Notes under the pieces: model-generated
The model's input: the letters and a program-made list of their open reading frames with translations, nothing else
Database searches by the model: none
What the model was told of the DNA's origin: nothing
Position numbers and translations under genes: made by a program
From: G026625185 sp035256645
GTDB lineage: Bacteria; Desulfobacterota; WTBG01; JAGOGO01
Direction of reading: 5' to 3'
Assembly (NCBI GenBank): GCA_035256645.1
Contig: DATEXU010000170.1
Coordinates: forward strand, 1 to 51,760
DNA: 51,760 bases
In this document: one piece after another, positions 41,951 through 48,606 of the stretch
Layout: every line of letters begins with the position of its first letter
Numbering within the stretch: the stretch's first letter is position 1

Positions 41951-43054
41951 CTAAGAAAACGAGACACCGGTCTTTTTTTTAATAAGATGTTCAAAATAAC
42001 TGCGGCGTAAAAATATACCCACGCTTTTGTAGAAAAGGAAAGGGTTATCTAACAAGAAAACATGCATATACTTTTTCAAGCTCTTGGGTTGCAATCCGTC
42101 TCTTACCAAGAGAAGCCTGGTGGGCAAAAGTAAGGTCGAGAAAAAACCAGGATTTAATTTTTTCAAAAAAGAATCAGAAATTGGTGTTCTTAGGAGCTGC
42201 CGGCAATAGGCGAGGCAGTAGTAGAGCGCTTTGCGGCAATGATTTTCGCGGGCATACATTGCAATATGCTCCCAATCAATAACAGCCTCATATTTTCTTA
42301 TGAGGAGGTCTATATCGCAAAACATCATCAACCGGTCAAAGTTATGGTTGGCAGCGCAATGGAGAATGAGAAAAAACAGATTAGCCTCCACCGGGAGGCA
42401 GGGAATAGAGAAGTCGTTATAGTGTACCCATAAGAGGTTATCCCAAAAGCCCTTAAAATCAAAACCGGAAACCTTGGCCCACGGGTTGGCATTAAACTCG
42501 ACATGAAGCTCAACGATCAGTTTTTTCCCTTCATTCGGTTTAACAAATTTGACTTCTCCGATGTAGGTCATCTCGTATTGTTCATAAACAGGGTGGAGCA
42601 GGCAGTACCCGATCTCTTCCAGCAGGGATTTTGCCCGGGTATAGTCTTCCTTTTTTATGAGAAGGTCAAAATCTCCGCCACAGGGCCTGAGCTCTGGTTT
42701 AGGGTATACCAGAGCAGAGAGCCCCAACCCTTTATGAACTGCAAAGGATAGCTCGTTCTGCCCGAGATGAGCCACAATCTCTTTTAAGGCTTTTTCAAAC
42801 AAAAGACCGAGAGCGGAATTGCCAATATATTCTCGGGCAAGACATTTTGTTACCTTTTGGGGAAAGACGATTTGCTTGTTTTGTTGGAGGGCATTATAGA
42901 GGAGGGGGGCTATTCCATGGTAGCTCATCATGGCAGCAACCTTCTCCCAGTCGAGGTTCTGGGATAAGGAGCTGGTGACACCTTCCCAGGACTCGTATCC
43001 AAGGGAAGCCCTCAAAAAGGAAAGAATAAACTGCTGTTCTTTGGTTAGCCACAT
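41951..43054 (-). CDS. Nucleotidyltransferase family protein of the RiPP-like locus
   Basis: 367 residues from ATG 43054, which overlaps the kinase stop (TAATG); the frame open upstream to 43120 overlaps the kinase gene. The nucleotidyltransferase signature is RPCGGDFDLLI (Gly-Gly-x-Asp-x-Asp type, about 123-132), matching the NTP_transf_5 family, followed by helical regions. This family often accompanies lasso-peptide clusters, where its exact role is debated. Here it is the last gene of the locus, translationally coupled to the kinase-like gene. Confidence 0.8.
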   Translation of the reverse strand: MWLTKEQQFILSFLRASLGYESWEGVTSSLSQNLDWEKVAAMMSYHGIAPLLYNALQQNKQIVFPQKVTKCLAREYIGNSALGLLFEKALKEIVAHLGQNELSFAVHKGLGLSALVYPKPELRPCGGDFDLLIKKEDYTRAKSLLEEIGYCLLHPVYEQYEMTYIGEVKFVKPNEGKKLIVELHVEFNANPWAKVSGFDFKGFWDNLLWVHYNDFSIPCLPVEANLFFLILHCAANHNFDRLMMFCDIDLLIRKYEAVIDWEHIAMYARENHCRKALYYCLAYCRQLLRTPISDSFLKKLNPGFFSTLLLPTRLLLVRDGLQPKSLKKYMHVFLLDNPFLFYKSVGIFLRRSYFEHLIKKKTGVSFS

Positions 43055-44088
43055 TAGAAAATTGATTCCACAAGCACGGGGAGACTTTGGATATCGGCGC
43101 CCAGTTTTACTTTGTAACAATCGGTGGATTTTATTAAGTCAAAGATAATGTCAAAGTGCTGTCTGGCGATCTCTTTATCAAAGGCAAGAAGACTGTGGGG
43201 GAGAAAAGTTTTTAGCGCTTCGCTCTTTGGAAAAACTTCTAAGGAACTTTTTTTGACCGCAGAAATCTCCGGGAAGAGAATTAACTTCGGCACACAGGAG
43301 TCCCTCGTGGAGCCGGGATAAAGTTCTTCAGCATTAAAGCTCTGCTTTCTGAGGTTTCGGTTGTCTAAGAAAAGACGATAGCTCCTTAATTCAGGGAAAA
43401 GCTGAATAGTATAATCAGTGACGTCAATTGGCTCGGGAAAAGAAAGAAGCTCCAACCCACCACTTTTATTATACCGCAGCATAGGTCTATCGTCTCCGAG
43501 AAATCCAAACCCCTGCCTTATAAGGGCAACACAGGACGTAGTTTTTCCTGCTCCGGAAAACCCCGGAAATATTATCCCCTGCCCATTTTTTTCTACCCCA
43601 GAACAGTGGGCGAGAAAGTACCCCTTCCCTTTTAATAATTCGGCTAATAAAAAAATAAAAACAAAGCTGGAAATAAGGTTGGGATTAATCGCCTCCGGTT
43701 CTTTTAAATAACCCTCCGCCACACCTTTTTTCATGCTGTAAGAAAAAAGCCCGGTAGTTCCAAAGCCTGCATAATACGTAAAATCATCTTCATTTACATA
43801 GAGGCTCATCTTATCAATTCCAAATTCTTTTATATCGAACAAGTCTTCTTCAGAAGAAGAATACAATAGTTTTAAACCGGAAGGAATTATTCCCTGATGA
43901 GCAATATCATCGGGTTTATCGAAAAAAGTGATAGTTAAACCTTCTGGGGGTGTACTGAGTGTTTTTTCACAAAGAAAATATTCGAGGAGTTTGTTGATAG
44001 CAGAAAAAACATGTAAGTTATTTGAGATAAACTTGAGGGGGATGCCATGAATAAGGTAATGTGCGGTTAAGTGGTTCTTTTTTGTCAA
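43054..44088 (-). CDS. HPr-kinase-like protein of the RiPP-like locus
   Basis: 344 residues. HprK-type P-loop GFSGAGKTTS at about 176-185, FLGDDRPML (Walker-B-like Asp pair near 199) and the downstream LILFPEIS segment. The N-terminal region is unlike the HPr Ser kinase of firmicutes. Related kinases in lasso clusters phosphorylate Ser of the peptide, and every precursor here has Ser or Thr after the leader, so a peptide kinase role is plausible. TTG start; no ATG or GTG is available and the ribosome site is weak. A terminator lies just upstream, so it may depend on read-through. Confidence 0.8.
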   Translation of the reverse strand: MTKKNHLTAHYLIHGIPLKFISNNLHVFSAINKLLEYFLCEKTLSTPPEGLTITFFDKPDDIAHQGIIPSGLKLLYSSSEEDLFDIKEFGIDKMSLYVNEDDFTYYAGFGTTGLFSYSMKKGVAEGYLKEPEAINPNLISSFVFIFLLAELLKGKGYFLAHCSGVEKNGQGIIFPGFSGAGKTTSCVALIRQGFGFLGDDRPMLRYNKSGGLELLSFPEPIDVTDYTIQLFPELRSYRLFLDNRNLRKQSFNAEELYPGSTRDSCVPKLILFPEISAVKKSSLEVFPKSEALKTFLPHSLLAFDKEIARQHFDIIFDLIKSTDCYKVKLGADIQSLPVLVESIF

Positions 44089-44100
44089 TGGTGTGCCTAT

Positions 44101-44129
44101 AAAAAAAGACCCGATTTCTTACGTGGGTC
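44101..44129 (-). terminator. Rho-independent terminator between precursor genes and kinase
   Basis: Minus strand: GACCC (44129-44125), 12-base loop, GGGTC (44112-44108), then seven T. It lies about 150 bases past the last precursor gene and 13 bases before the kinase start, so most transcripts may stop after the precursors. Confidence 0.7.
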
Positions 44130-44280
44130 CTTAAAAATTAAAATTTATTAGACCTGGTCAGGTTCTCGTTCTTGGAAGGTTAGAAAAAACAAGCCTCTTT
44201 TTCTTTCCTCAAGTTTCTTTTATTAGGAAAATCTCGGCTTAAGTACCGTTTGCGCAACTGCCCTAAGACAACCTTGATTA

Positions 44281-44382
44281 CTATCTGGTTGCTACTAATG
44301 CGGTGATGTCCTTGAGATGACCTTCTTTAGCAAGCTCAGGTTTTTCGTAGGGTTCTTTTATTTGAGTTTTGATTTTGTTCAT
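44281..44382 (-). CDS. RiPP-like precursor peptide 1 (33 aa)
   Basis: Leader: MNKIKTQIKEPYEKPELA, then KEGHLKDIT. The motif Y-x2-P-x-L-x3-G-x5-T has exactly the lasso-leader spacing. Tail after Thr: ALVATR (6 residues, one Thr, no Asp/Glu). Ribosome site GGCAGGAG lies 5 bases before the ATG. Last precursor before the terminator. Confidence 0.8.
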   Translation of the reverse strand: MNKIKTQIKEPYEKPELAKEGHLKDITALVATR

Positions 44383-44403
44383 TTTTGCTCCTGCCTTTCG
44401 CCC

Positions 44404-44502
44404 TTAACTTTTTGTCATGCTTTGGGTAACATCTTTGAGGGCCCCTTCTTTGACAAGCGCCGGTTTTTCGTAGGGTTTGACCTCAGGCTTTGTCTTTTCC
44501 AT
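44404..44502 (-). CDS. RiPP-like precursor peptide 2 (32 aa)
   Basis: Leader MEKTKPEVKPYEKPALV then KEGALKDVT with the same spacing. Tail: QSMTKS, ending in Ser, the residue that lasso kinases phosphorylate at the C-terminus. AAGGAGG precedes the ATG by 6 bases. No acidic residue in the tail, so isopeptide ring closure of lasso type is impossible here. Confidence 0.8.
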   Translation of the reverse strand: MEKTKPEVKPYEKPALVKEGALKDVTQSMTKS

Positions 44503-44569
44503 ATTATTACCTCCTTTAATAGCCAAAAATATTATACGCTCCGCTGGGTATTTTGACCTTTGATCCACT

Positions 44570-44680
44570 CTATTTAAAAGTTCCCGGTGCTCCAGCGGTA
44601 ATGTCTTTGAGCTGACCTTCTTTAGTAAGCACAGGTTTCTCGTAAGCTTCCTTTTTCACTTCTAATCTCATTTCCTTCAT
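44570..44680 (-). CDS. RiPP-like precursor peptide 3 (36 aa)
   Basis: Leader MKEMRLEVKKEAYEKPVLT then KEGQLKDIT. Tail AGAPGTFK: Thr-Ala-Gly at the leader/core junction is exactly what lasso precursors show (Thr at -2, Gly at +1), giving a candidate core of GAPGTFK. AAAGGAGGAGG upstream is a very strong ribosome site. Confidence 0.82.
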   Translation of the reverse strand: MKEMRLEVKKEAYEKPVLTKEGQLKDITAGAPGTFK

Positions 44681-44714
44681 TTTAACCTCCTCCTTTAATG
44701 CAAACCAACTAATT

Positions 44715-44825
44715 TTATTTATCAACTAGCGTTGCTTGTCCTGTGATGTCCTTGAGCTGGCCTTCTTTGGTAAGCTCAGGTTTTTCGTAAGCCTCTTTTT
44801 TTACTTCTGGTTTGGCATCCTTCAT
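44715..44825 (-). CDS. RiPP-like precursor peptide 4 (36 aa)
   Basis: Leader MKDAKPEVKKEAYEKPELT then KEGQLKDIT. Tail GQATLVDK. One Asp at the seventh residue after the leader Thr. AAAAGGAGG is 8 bases upstream. The upstream non-coding stretch is shared with peptide 5. Confidence 0.82.
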   Translation of the reverse strand: MKDAKPEVKKEAYEKPELTKEGQLKDITGQATLVDK

Positions 44826-44941
44826 CTAGATCCCTCCTTTTAATTTTAACAATAAATCCTTTAAGCTCACCGTAACAAGAAATAGACATTATGCAGAAGC
44901 CTTGCCTTGGGAAAACAGTACGATAATAATCCTCTGTCTTA
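44826..44941. repeat. Tandemly duplicated spacer, left copy
   Basis: About 115 bases shared with 45053-45168 at roughly 90 percent or better by eye (for example GCCTTGCCTTGGGAAAACAG in both), offset by 227 bases. The unit is one precursor gene plus spacer, so the precursor array grew by tandem duplication. A CATAAT lies at 44893-44888 on the minus strand. Confidence 0.85.
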
Positions 44942-45052
44942 ATCATTCGGCTTTACTGTTCCCCCCGCAGTAATATCCCTTAGGGTGCCCTCTTTAAAGA
45001 TTTCAGGTTTTTCGTAGGCTTCTTTTTTGACATCTGGTTTAGCATCTCTCAT
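44939..45052 (-). CDS. RiPP-like precursor peptide 5 (37 aa)
   Basis: Leader MRDAKPDVKKEAYEKPEIF then KEGTLRDIT (Ile instead of Leu at the third motif position). Tail AGGTVKPND: Thr-Ala-Gly junction, candidate core GGTVKPND of 8 residues, the longest of the set, ending in Asp. Same 115-base upstream spacer as peptide 4. Confidence 0.82.
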   Translation of the reverse strand: MRDAKPDVKKEAYEKPEIFKEGTLRDITAGGTVKPND

Positions 45053-45168
45053 CTAAATCCCTCCTTTTAATTTTAACAACAAATCCTTTAAGCTCACCTT
45101 AACAAAAAATAGATATTATACAGAAGCCTTGCCTTGGGAAAACAGTACGATAATAATCCTCTGTTTTA
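45053..45168. repeat. Tandemly duplicated spacer, right copy
   Basis: Second copy of the 44826-44941 spacer, upstream of peptide 5. It holds TATAAT (minus strand, 45120-45115), a possible -10, without a good -35. Confidence 0.85.
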
Positions 45169-45276
45169 ATCAGACGCAGTTATGTCTCCCGCAGTAATAT
45201 CCCTTAGGTTGCCCTCTTTAAAGATTTCTGGTTTTTCGTAAGTTTCCTTTTTCACTTCTGGTTTAGTTTCTTTCAT
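45166..45276 (-). CDS. RiPP-like precursor peptide 6 (36 aa)
   Basis: Leader MKETKPEVKKETYEKPEIF then KEGNLRDIT, closest to peptide 5. Tail AGDITASD: Thr-Ala-Gly junction, candidate core GDITASD. AAAAGGAGG is 8 bases upstream. Confidence 0.82.
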   Translation of the reverse strand: MKETKPEVKKETYEKPEIFKEGNLRDITAGDITASD

Positions 45277-45448
45277 CCTAAAACCTCCTTTTAAAAAACC
45301 GGGTTCCCCTTTATTATCAAGGTCCTAAAAAATTTATAAAAGAATATCTTGCTTCTTGTAAGGTTCAGGGCGAAGATAAATCTACTCCTTCCCCTTTTCA
45401 ACCCTCTGTTTTCGGTAAGATTTAGACTTACACAAGCACCCTAAAGTG

Positions 45449-45556
45449 TCAAACATCTGCTTTGGTTGTAAATGCTGTGATGTCTTTGAGAAGGCCTTCT
45501 TTGGTAAGTATAGGTTTTTCGTAAGACTCTTTGACCTCTGGTTTTGCTTCTTTCAT
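45449..45556 (-). CDS. RiPP-like precursor peptide 7 (35 aa)
   Basis: Leader MKEAKPEVKESYEKPILT then KEGLLKDIT. Tail AFTTKADV. First precursor after the B2 gene (74-base gap), so it would be the first translated. AAAAGGAGG lies 9 bases before the ATG. Confidence 0.82.
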   Translation of the reverse strand: MKEAKPEVKESYEKPILTKEGLLKDITAFTTKADV

Positions 45557-45630
45557 CTCGTGAGTTCCTCCTTTTTAATTTGGCTCTCCTTTTTTACCAA
45601 TTTTTTAGAAAATGTCAAGCAATTTTAAGA

Positions 45631-46053
45631 TCACGGATAGACAAAAGTAATTTGATATTCGCCAGAAGGATCGTTTTGTTCAGGAAAATGCCTCCCTTCA
45701 ACAATAAGCCAGGCATGTCCTTTGAGCTTCTCCTCTTCGTTTTTGACCCCAAAAACAAGCTTGACTTTCCTGCCCATTATCCGTAAGTGCCTAAAAAGTA
45801 AAATTGATCTCAGCAAACAGGGATTTGAGCTTCTGAATAAACGAAAAAGGATAAAATTGGTAAATTTTAATATGTATTCAATTTTTGAGTCGTCAGGGGG
45901 TACCTTTTTTTCAGGGTCGAGGAGCTTTAAAAGTTTAGGAAGCTTGATTAGATAAAGAAGAACCTTTATGGCAATCAGGGAAAAGAAAGTCTTAATAAAA
46001 AGAATGATGTCCTTTGGTCTTTTGAAATACTTAATATTATTCAGATTTATCAT
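45631..46053 (-). CDS. B2-type transglutaminase-fold protease (lasso McjB C-terminal family)
   Basis: 140 residues. N-terminal hydrophobic helices, then the catalytic core: Cys79 in NPCLLRSILLFRHL, RKVKLVFGV, and His113 in KGHAWLIVEGR. This is the transglut_core3 pattern of lasso B2 proteases, which cut the leader after Thr-x. The acidic third residue is not in an obvious place. ATG 46053 overlaps the B1 gene by 17 bases; a TTG at 46089 is an alternative start. Next downstream is precursor 7. Confidence 0.85.
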   Translation of the reverse strand: MINLNNIKYFKRPKDIILFIKTFFSLIAIKVLLYLIKLPKLLKLLDPEKKVPPDDSKIEYILKFTNFILFRLFRSSNPCLLRSILLFRHLRIMGRKVKLVFGVKNEEEKLKGHAWLIVEGRHFPEQNDPSGEYQITFVYP

Positions 46054-46333
46054 TGAGTTCGACGAGCCCCTCCTTTTTAAAATTAGCAATCAAGGCAAAA
46101 ACATCTTTTGATGCCTCATCTTTGGTGACATCAAAGCTCTCGGTGAGCAATTCAACAAGCTGGTTAACAGCGATTTTTCCATCCAACAAAGACCAAATAA
46201 ATGTGCCGGTTTTATTGAGGGTATAATAGCTTCCATTTTCAAGGTTTAACAGCACGCTTTTTGATTCAATTTCCTTATGGACTACCTCTTTGCCTTTAGC
46301 GGGGTACTTTTCCGAAAGGTCTTTAGTGTTCAT
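46037..46333 (-). CDS. PqqD-like RiPP recognition element (lasso B1 family)
   Basis: 98 residues matching the PqqD winged-helix fold: SVLLNLENGSYYTLN, TGTFIWSLLDGKIAVNQL, and DVFALIANFKKEGLVEL. Lasso B1 proteins bind the leader at its YxxP motif and present it to B2, and all seven precursors here have that motif. AAGGAGG just before the ATG. Overlaps B2, so the two are coupled. Confidence 0.88.
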   Translation of the reverse strand: MNTKDLSEKYPAKGKEVVHKEIESKSVLLNLENGSYYTLNKTGTFIWSLLDGKIAVNQLVELLTESFDVTKDEASKDVFALIANFKKEGLVELNDKSE

Positions 46334-46386
46334 TGAGAGCCTCCTTGAAAAAAATCACAATATAAAAAGCTTATAATAGTATTGTT

Positions 46387-47235
46387 TCACCCGGTTACCA
46401 CGACATAATCTTCTTCGCTCTGCGCGCCAAGCCCCAGTTTTTTTGCGAAGGCGATCTGGGGAAGTTCCCAGATGGGCATATCGAGCCGGTTCTTTGCTTT
46501 GAACGACATGAGTATTTTAAGGGCCTCAACGTCCAGGGCAACGAGGTCGGAGGAGGCAAAAATAAGATGTGCTTTTTTTCTCCTTCCTCTTGCCGGCCCG
46601 CCCGTCACCAGACATTTTCTTGCGTCAAGGATAATAAGATCGGGTTTGATGGCGAGATTTATCTCTACCACTTTTTCTTCAAGGCGTTCATCGTGGAGCA
46701 TTCTTCTTGAAAAAGGCTCGGTAAGGCCTACAGCAAACTTAAGGCCCATGCTAAAGCGGGCAAAAGCGTGCGTCTTTAGATTAGAAAGATAAATGATTTT
46801 GTCTGAATCTAAGGCAGCCTTGGCAAGCAAGACAGCCTTAAGGTGGACACCATTGATGGGAACACTTACCCATTCCCCCTCATCAAAGTTGATGAGCTTG
46901 ATCGCAAGTTCTTCTGCCAGCTTAAACACTTTCTTTTTTTTTAATACTTTTTCGGTAGGTTGCCAGGCTAATCCACTGCTTGCTCCGAGAGCGATCTCCG
47001 TGACGCCGGACTCCTGAAGGAGGGTTACTACAGCCCTAATAAATTCAGGATCAGAGGAAGCGGGGTACCGGTCAGGGCTGTTGAAGTTTGCTTTTATGAG
47101 TACTTTATCGTCAGGGGAAACGAACTTGGGAAAACCCCCTATCAATGCTACAGCCTTGTCTACTGCGGCTTTAAGGTCTCCTTTTGCGGCAACCTTGCTT
47201 ACCAGTATTTTTGATTTATTGTTATTAGAAAGCAT
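46387..47235 (-). CDS. DUF362-family protein
   Basis: 282 residues with the DUF362 plan: DDKVLIKANFNSPDRYPASS at the start, then KIIYLSNLKTHAFARFSMGLK and DLIILDARKCLVTGGPARGR. No 4Fe-4S ferredoxin tail, which many members carry. Biochemical role unknown. It lies 53 bases upstream of B1 on the same strand and may be the first gene of the RiPP-like operon, or an unrelated neighbour. No good ribosome site; repeat A3 ends 14 bases upstream. Confidence 0.8.
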   Translation of the reverse strand: MLSNNNKSKILVSKVAAKGDLKAAVDKAVALIGGFPKFVSPDDKVLIKANFNSPDRYPASSDPEFIRAVVTLLQESGVTEIALGASSGLAWQPTEKVLKKKKVFKLAEELAIKLINFDEGEWVSVPINGVHLKAVLLAKAALDSDKIIYLSNLKTHAFARFSMGLKFAVGLTEPFSRRMLHDERLEEKVVEINLAIKPDLIILDARKCLVTGGPARGRRKKAHLIFASSDLVALDVEALKILMSFKAKNRLDMPIWELPQIAFAKKLGLGAQSEEDYVVVTG

Positions 47236-47248
47236 GCAGCCATTTTTT

Positions 47249-47353
47249 ATACCAAGTCGCCTTCATGTGCATATCTTTGTTGTCTCCTCGTCATACTCCT
47301 CGACGTCGATTCCTCGTCCCTGACTCGATCTGCTTTTGAATGCAACCTGGTAT
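47249..47353. repeat. 105-bp dispersed element, copy A3
   Basis: Almost identical to A4 700 bases away, including ATACCAAGTCG and GCAACCTGGTAT ends. On the minus strand it is preceded by TA, so TAA forms at its edge, but no gene ends there. The gap 47354-47413 holds nothing recognisable. Confidence 0.88.
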
Positions 47354-47413
47354 TAGAAGTGACATTATAATAAAAACACCTTATCAAAGTTCAAAAAATT
47401 TTTAAAAGGAATT

Positions 47414-47639
47414 TATAGTGAACGACATAAATAAAAAAGCATCCTTTTTGCCATGCCGTGATCCCCGCCATTGTCATTCCGTGCTTGACACGGAATCTAT
47501 GGGCAGGCAAGATGCAACTCAGTTTCATCACTTCATGGCCACCCTTCTGGATTCCGGCTTTCGCCGGAATGACGTCGGAGAACCGGGGTGGAATGAGAGC
47601 AGTATCTTCTTTGTCAACTTATTTATGTCGTTCACTATA
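47414..47639. mobile_element. 226-bp MITE-like element with perfect 21-bp inverted ends
   Basis: TATAGTGAACGACATAAATA plus one more A at 47414-47434 is repeated exactly inverted at 47619-47639. Inside are hairpin repeats of the CATTCCGTG...CACGGAATC and GATTCCGGC...GCCGGAATGACG type. No transposase. The right end supplies the stop codon of the DUF167 gene. Confidence 0.8.
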
Positions 47640-47979
47640 GTTGTCGTTCAATATTTTTAATAAAGGATTTCATTTCGTTCATGCTGATGCCCTTGCAAAG
47701 AATGAGCTTACGGCGAGAGGTTTTCATCTTCAGGATTTCAATGTTGGATTTTCTTATCCGGAGAGCTTGAGATAAAAGCTCGATCAAGGCCTCGTTAGCC
47801 GCACCTTCTACAGGCGGTGCAGTTACTTTAACCTTGAGAGCTCCTTCGCTAAACCCGACAACCTCGTTTTTTTTAGACCTTGGCCGGACAATTACCGGAA
47901 AGGTGACGCCGCTCTCATGGGCTCGGATTTTGAGGGAGATGGTTTTTGGAGCTTCACACCAAGTCGCCTTCATGTGCAT
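47635..47979 (-). CDS. DUF167 (YggU) family protein, bounded by repeats
   Basis: 114 residues. The DUF167 core is clear: VRPRSKKNEVVGFSEGALKV, APPVEGAANEALIELLSQAL, RKSNIEILKMKTSRRKL. Residues 1-8 (MHMKATWC) are coded by repeat A4, and no native ATG remains, so the present start is provided by the repeat (GAGGAG lies 11 bases upstream within it). The stop TAG lies in the 21-bp inverted end of the MITE. Function of the family is unknown. Confidence 0.8.
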   Translation of the reverse strand: MHMKATWCEAPKTISLKIRAHESGVTFPVIVRPRSKKNEVVGFSEGALKVKVTAPPVEGAANEALIELLSQALRIRKSNIEILKMKTSRRKLILCKGISMNEMKSFIKNIERQL

Positions 47980-48060
47980 ATCTTTGTTGTCTCCTCGTCA
48001 TACTCCTCGACGTCGATTCCTCGTCCCTGACTCGATCTGCTTTTGAATGCAACGTGGTAT
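47956..48060. repeat. 105-bp dispersed element, copy A4
   Basis: Near-identical to A3. Its right end provides the last base of the divIVA stop codon (TGA then TACCACG on the minus strand). Its left end codes the first eight residues of DUF167. Confidence 0.88.
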
Positions 48061-48581
48061 CAGGATTCGCTCGGAGGTTTTTCTTCTGGTTCACGGACTT
48101 CTTTTTCGGAAGGTGATTCGAGGAGTCTTAAGTGGGTTTCTAAGAGAAATCGTAGTTCCTGCTTTAATATTATTTTTTTTCTTTTTAATTCATTGACTTC
48201 TTCCTGGATTTTGACTAACCGGCTGTTGGTTCCCGCGATCATTTTTTCTGCTTGTTCTCGGGCATGGGCAAGAATAAAGGTTGCTTCTTTCTCGGTATTT
48301 GTTTTTAATTCTTCGATAGCTTTTTGAGCATTTTTTTTCATTTCCTCGGACGTAGCCTGAGCCATAAGCAAGGTCTCTTTCAGGGTCTTTTCCATGTTGT
48401 GGTATTCCCCGATGCGCGCTTCTTTTCTTTCCAGCTCTTCTCTCAGTTCCTTGTTTATTTTTACCAGGTCTTCCAGTTCACTGGCTACGGTTTCTAAAAA
48501 AGAGTCAACCTCATTGGTGTCGAACCCTCGGAACCGAACGGAGAACTGTTGTTGTTGAATATCAAGAGGTGTTAGTTTCAT
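48060..48581 (-). CDS. divIVA: DivIVA-domain coiled-coil protein
   Basis: 173 residues. N-terminal DivIVA domain MKLTPLDIQQQQFSVRFRGF then DTNEVDSFLETVASELE, followed by a long coiled coil to about 150 and an acidic Pro/Glu end. DivIVA-type proteins mark curved membrane and organise septum or pole proteins. It follows yggT, as in the ylm-divIVA arrangement. The stop codon overlaps repeat A4, so the original C-terminus may have been cut. Confidence 0.9.
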   Translation of the reverse strand: MKLTPLDIQQQQFSVRFRGFDTNEVDSFLETVASELEDLVKINKELREELERKEARIGEYHNMEKTLKETLLMAQATSEEMKKNAQKAIEELKTNTEKEATFILAHAREQAEKMIAGTNSRLVKIQEEVNELKRKKIILKQELRFLLETHLRLLESPSEKEVREPEEKPPSES

Positions 48582-48606
48582 CGTGCGTTACTCCCTTACT
48601 GACGGG

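Noticed and set aside
44281..45556. CRISPR-like array
   Set aside because: The repeated units are coding (each with ribosome site, ATG and stop) and spacing is irregular; no repeat-spacer pattern.
44281..45556. Ordinary lasso peptide cluster
   Set aside because: Leader and B1/B2 fit, but there is no cyclase and the tails are too short.
47418..47660. 80-codon frames inside the MITE
   Set aside because: They read through inverted repeats in several frames and have no coding signal.
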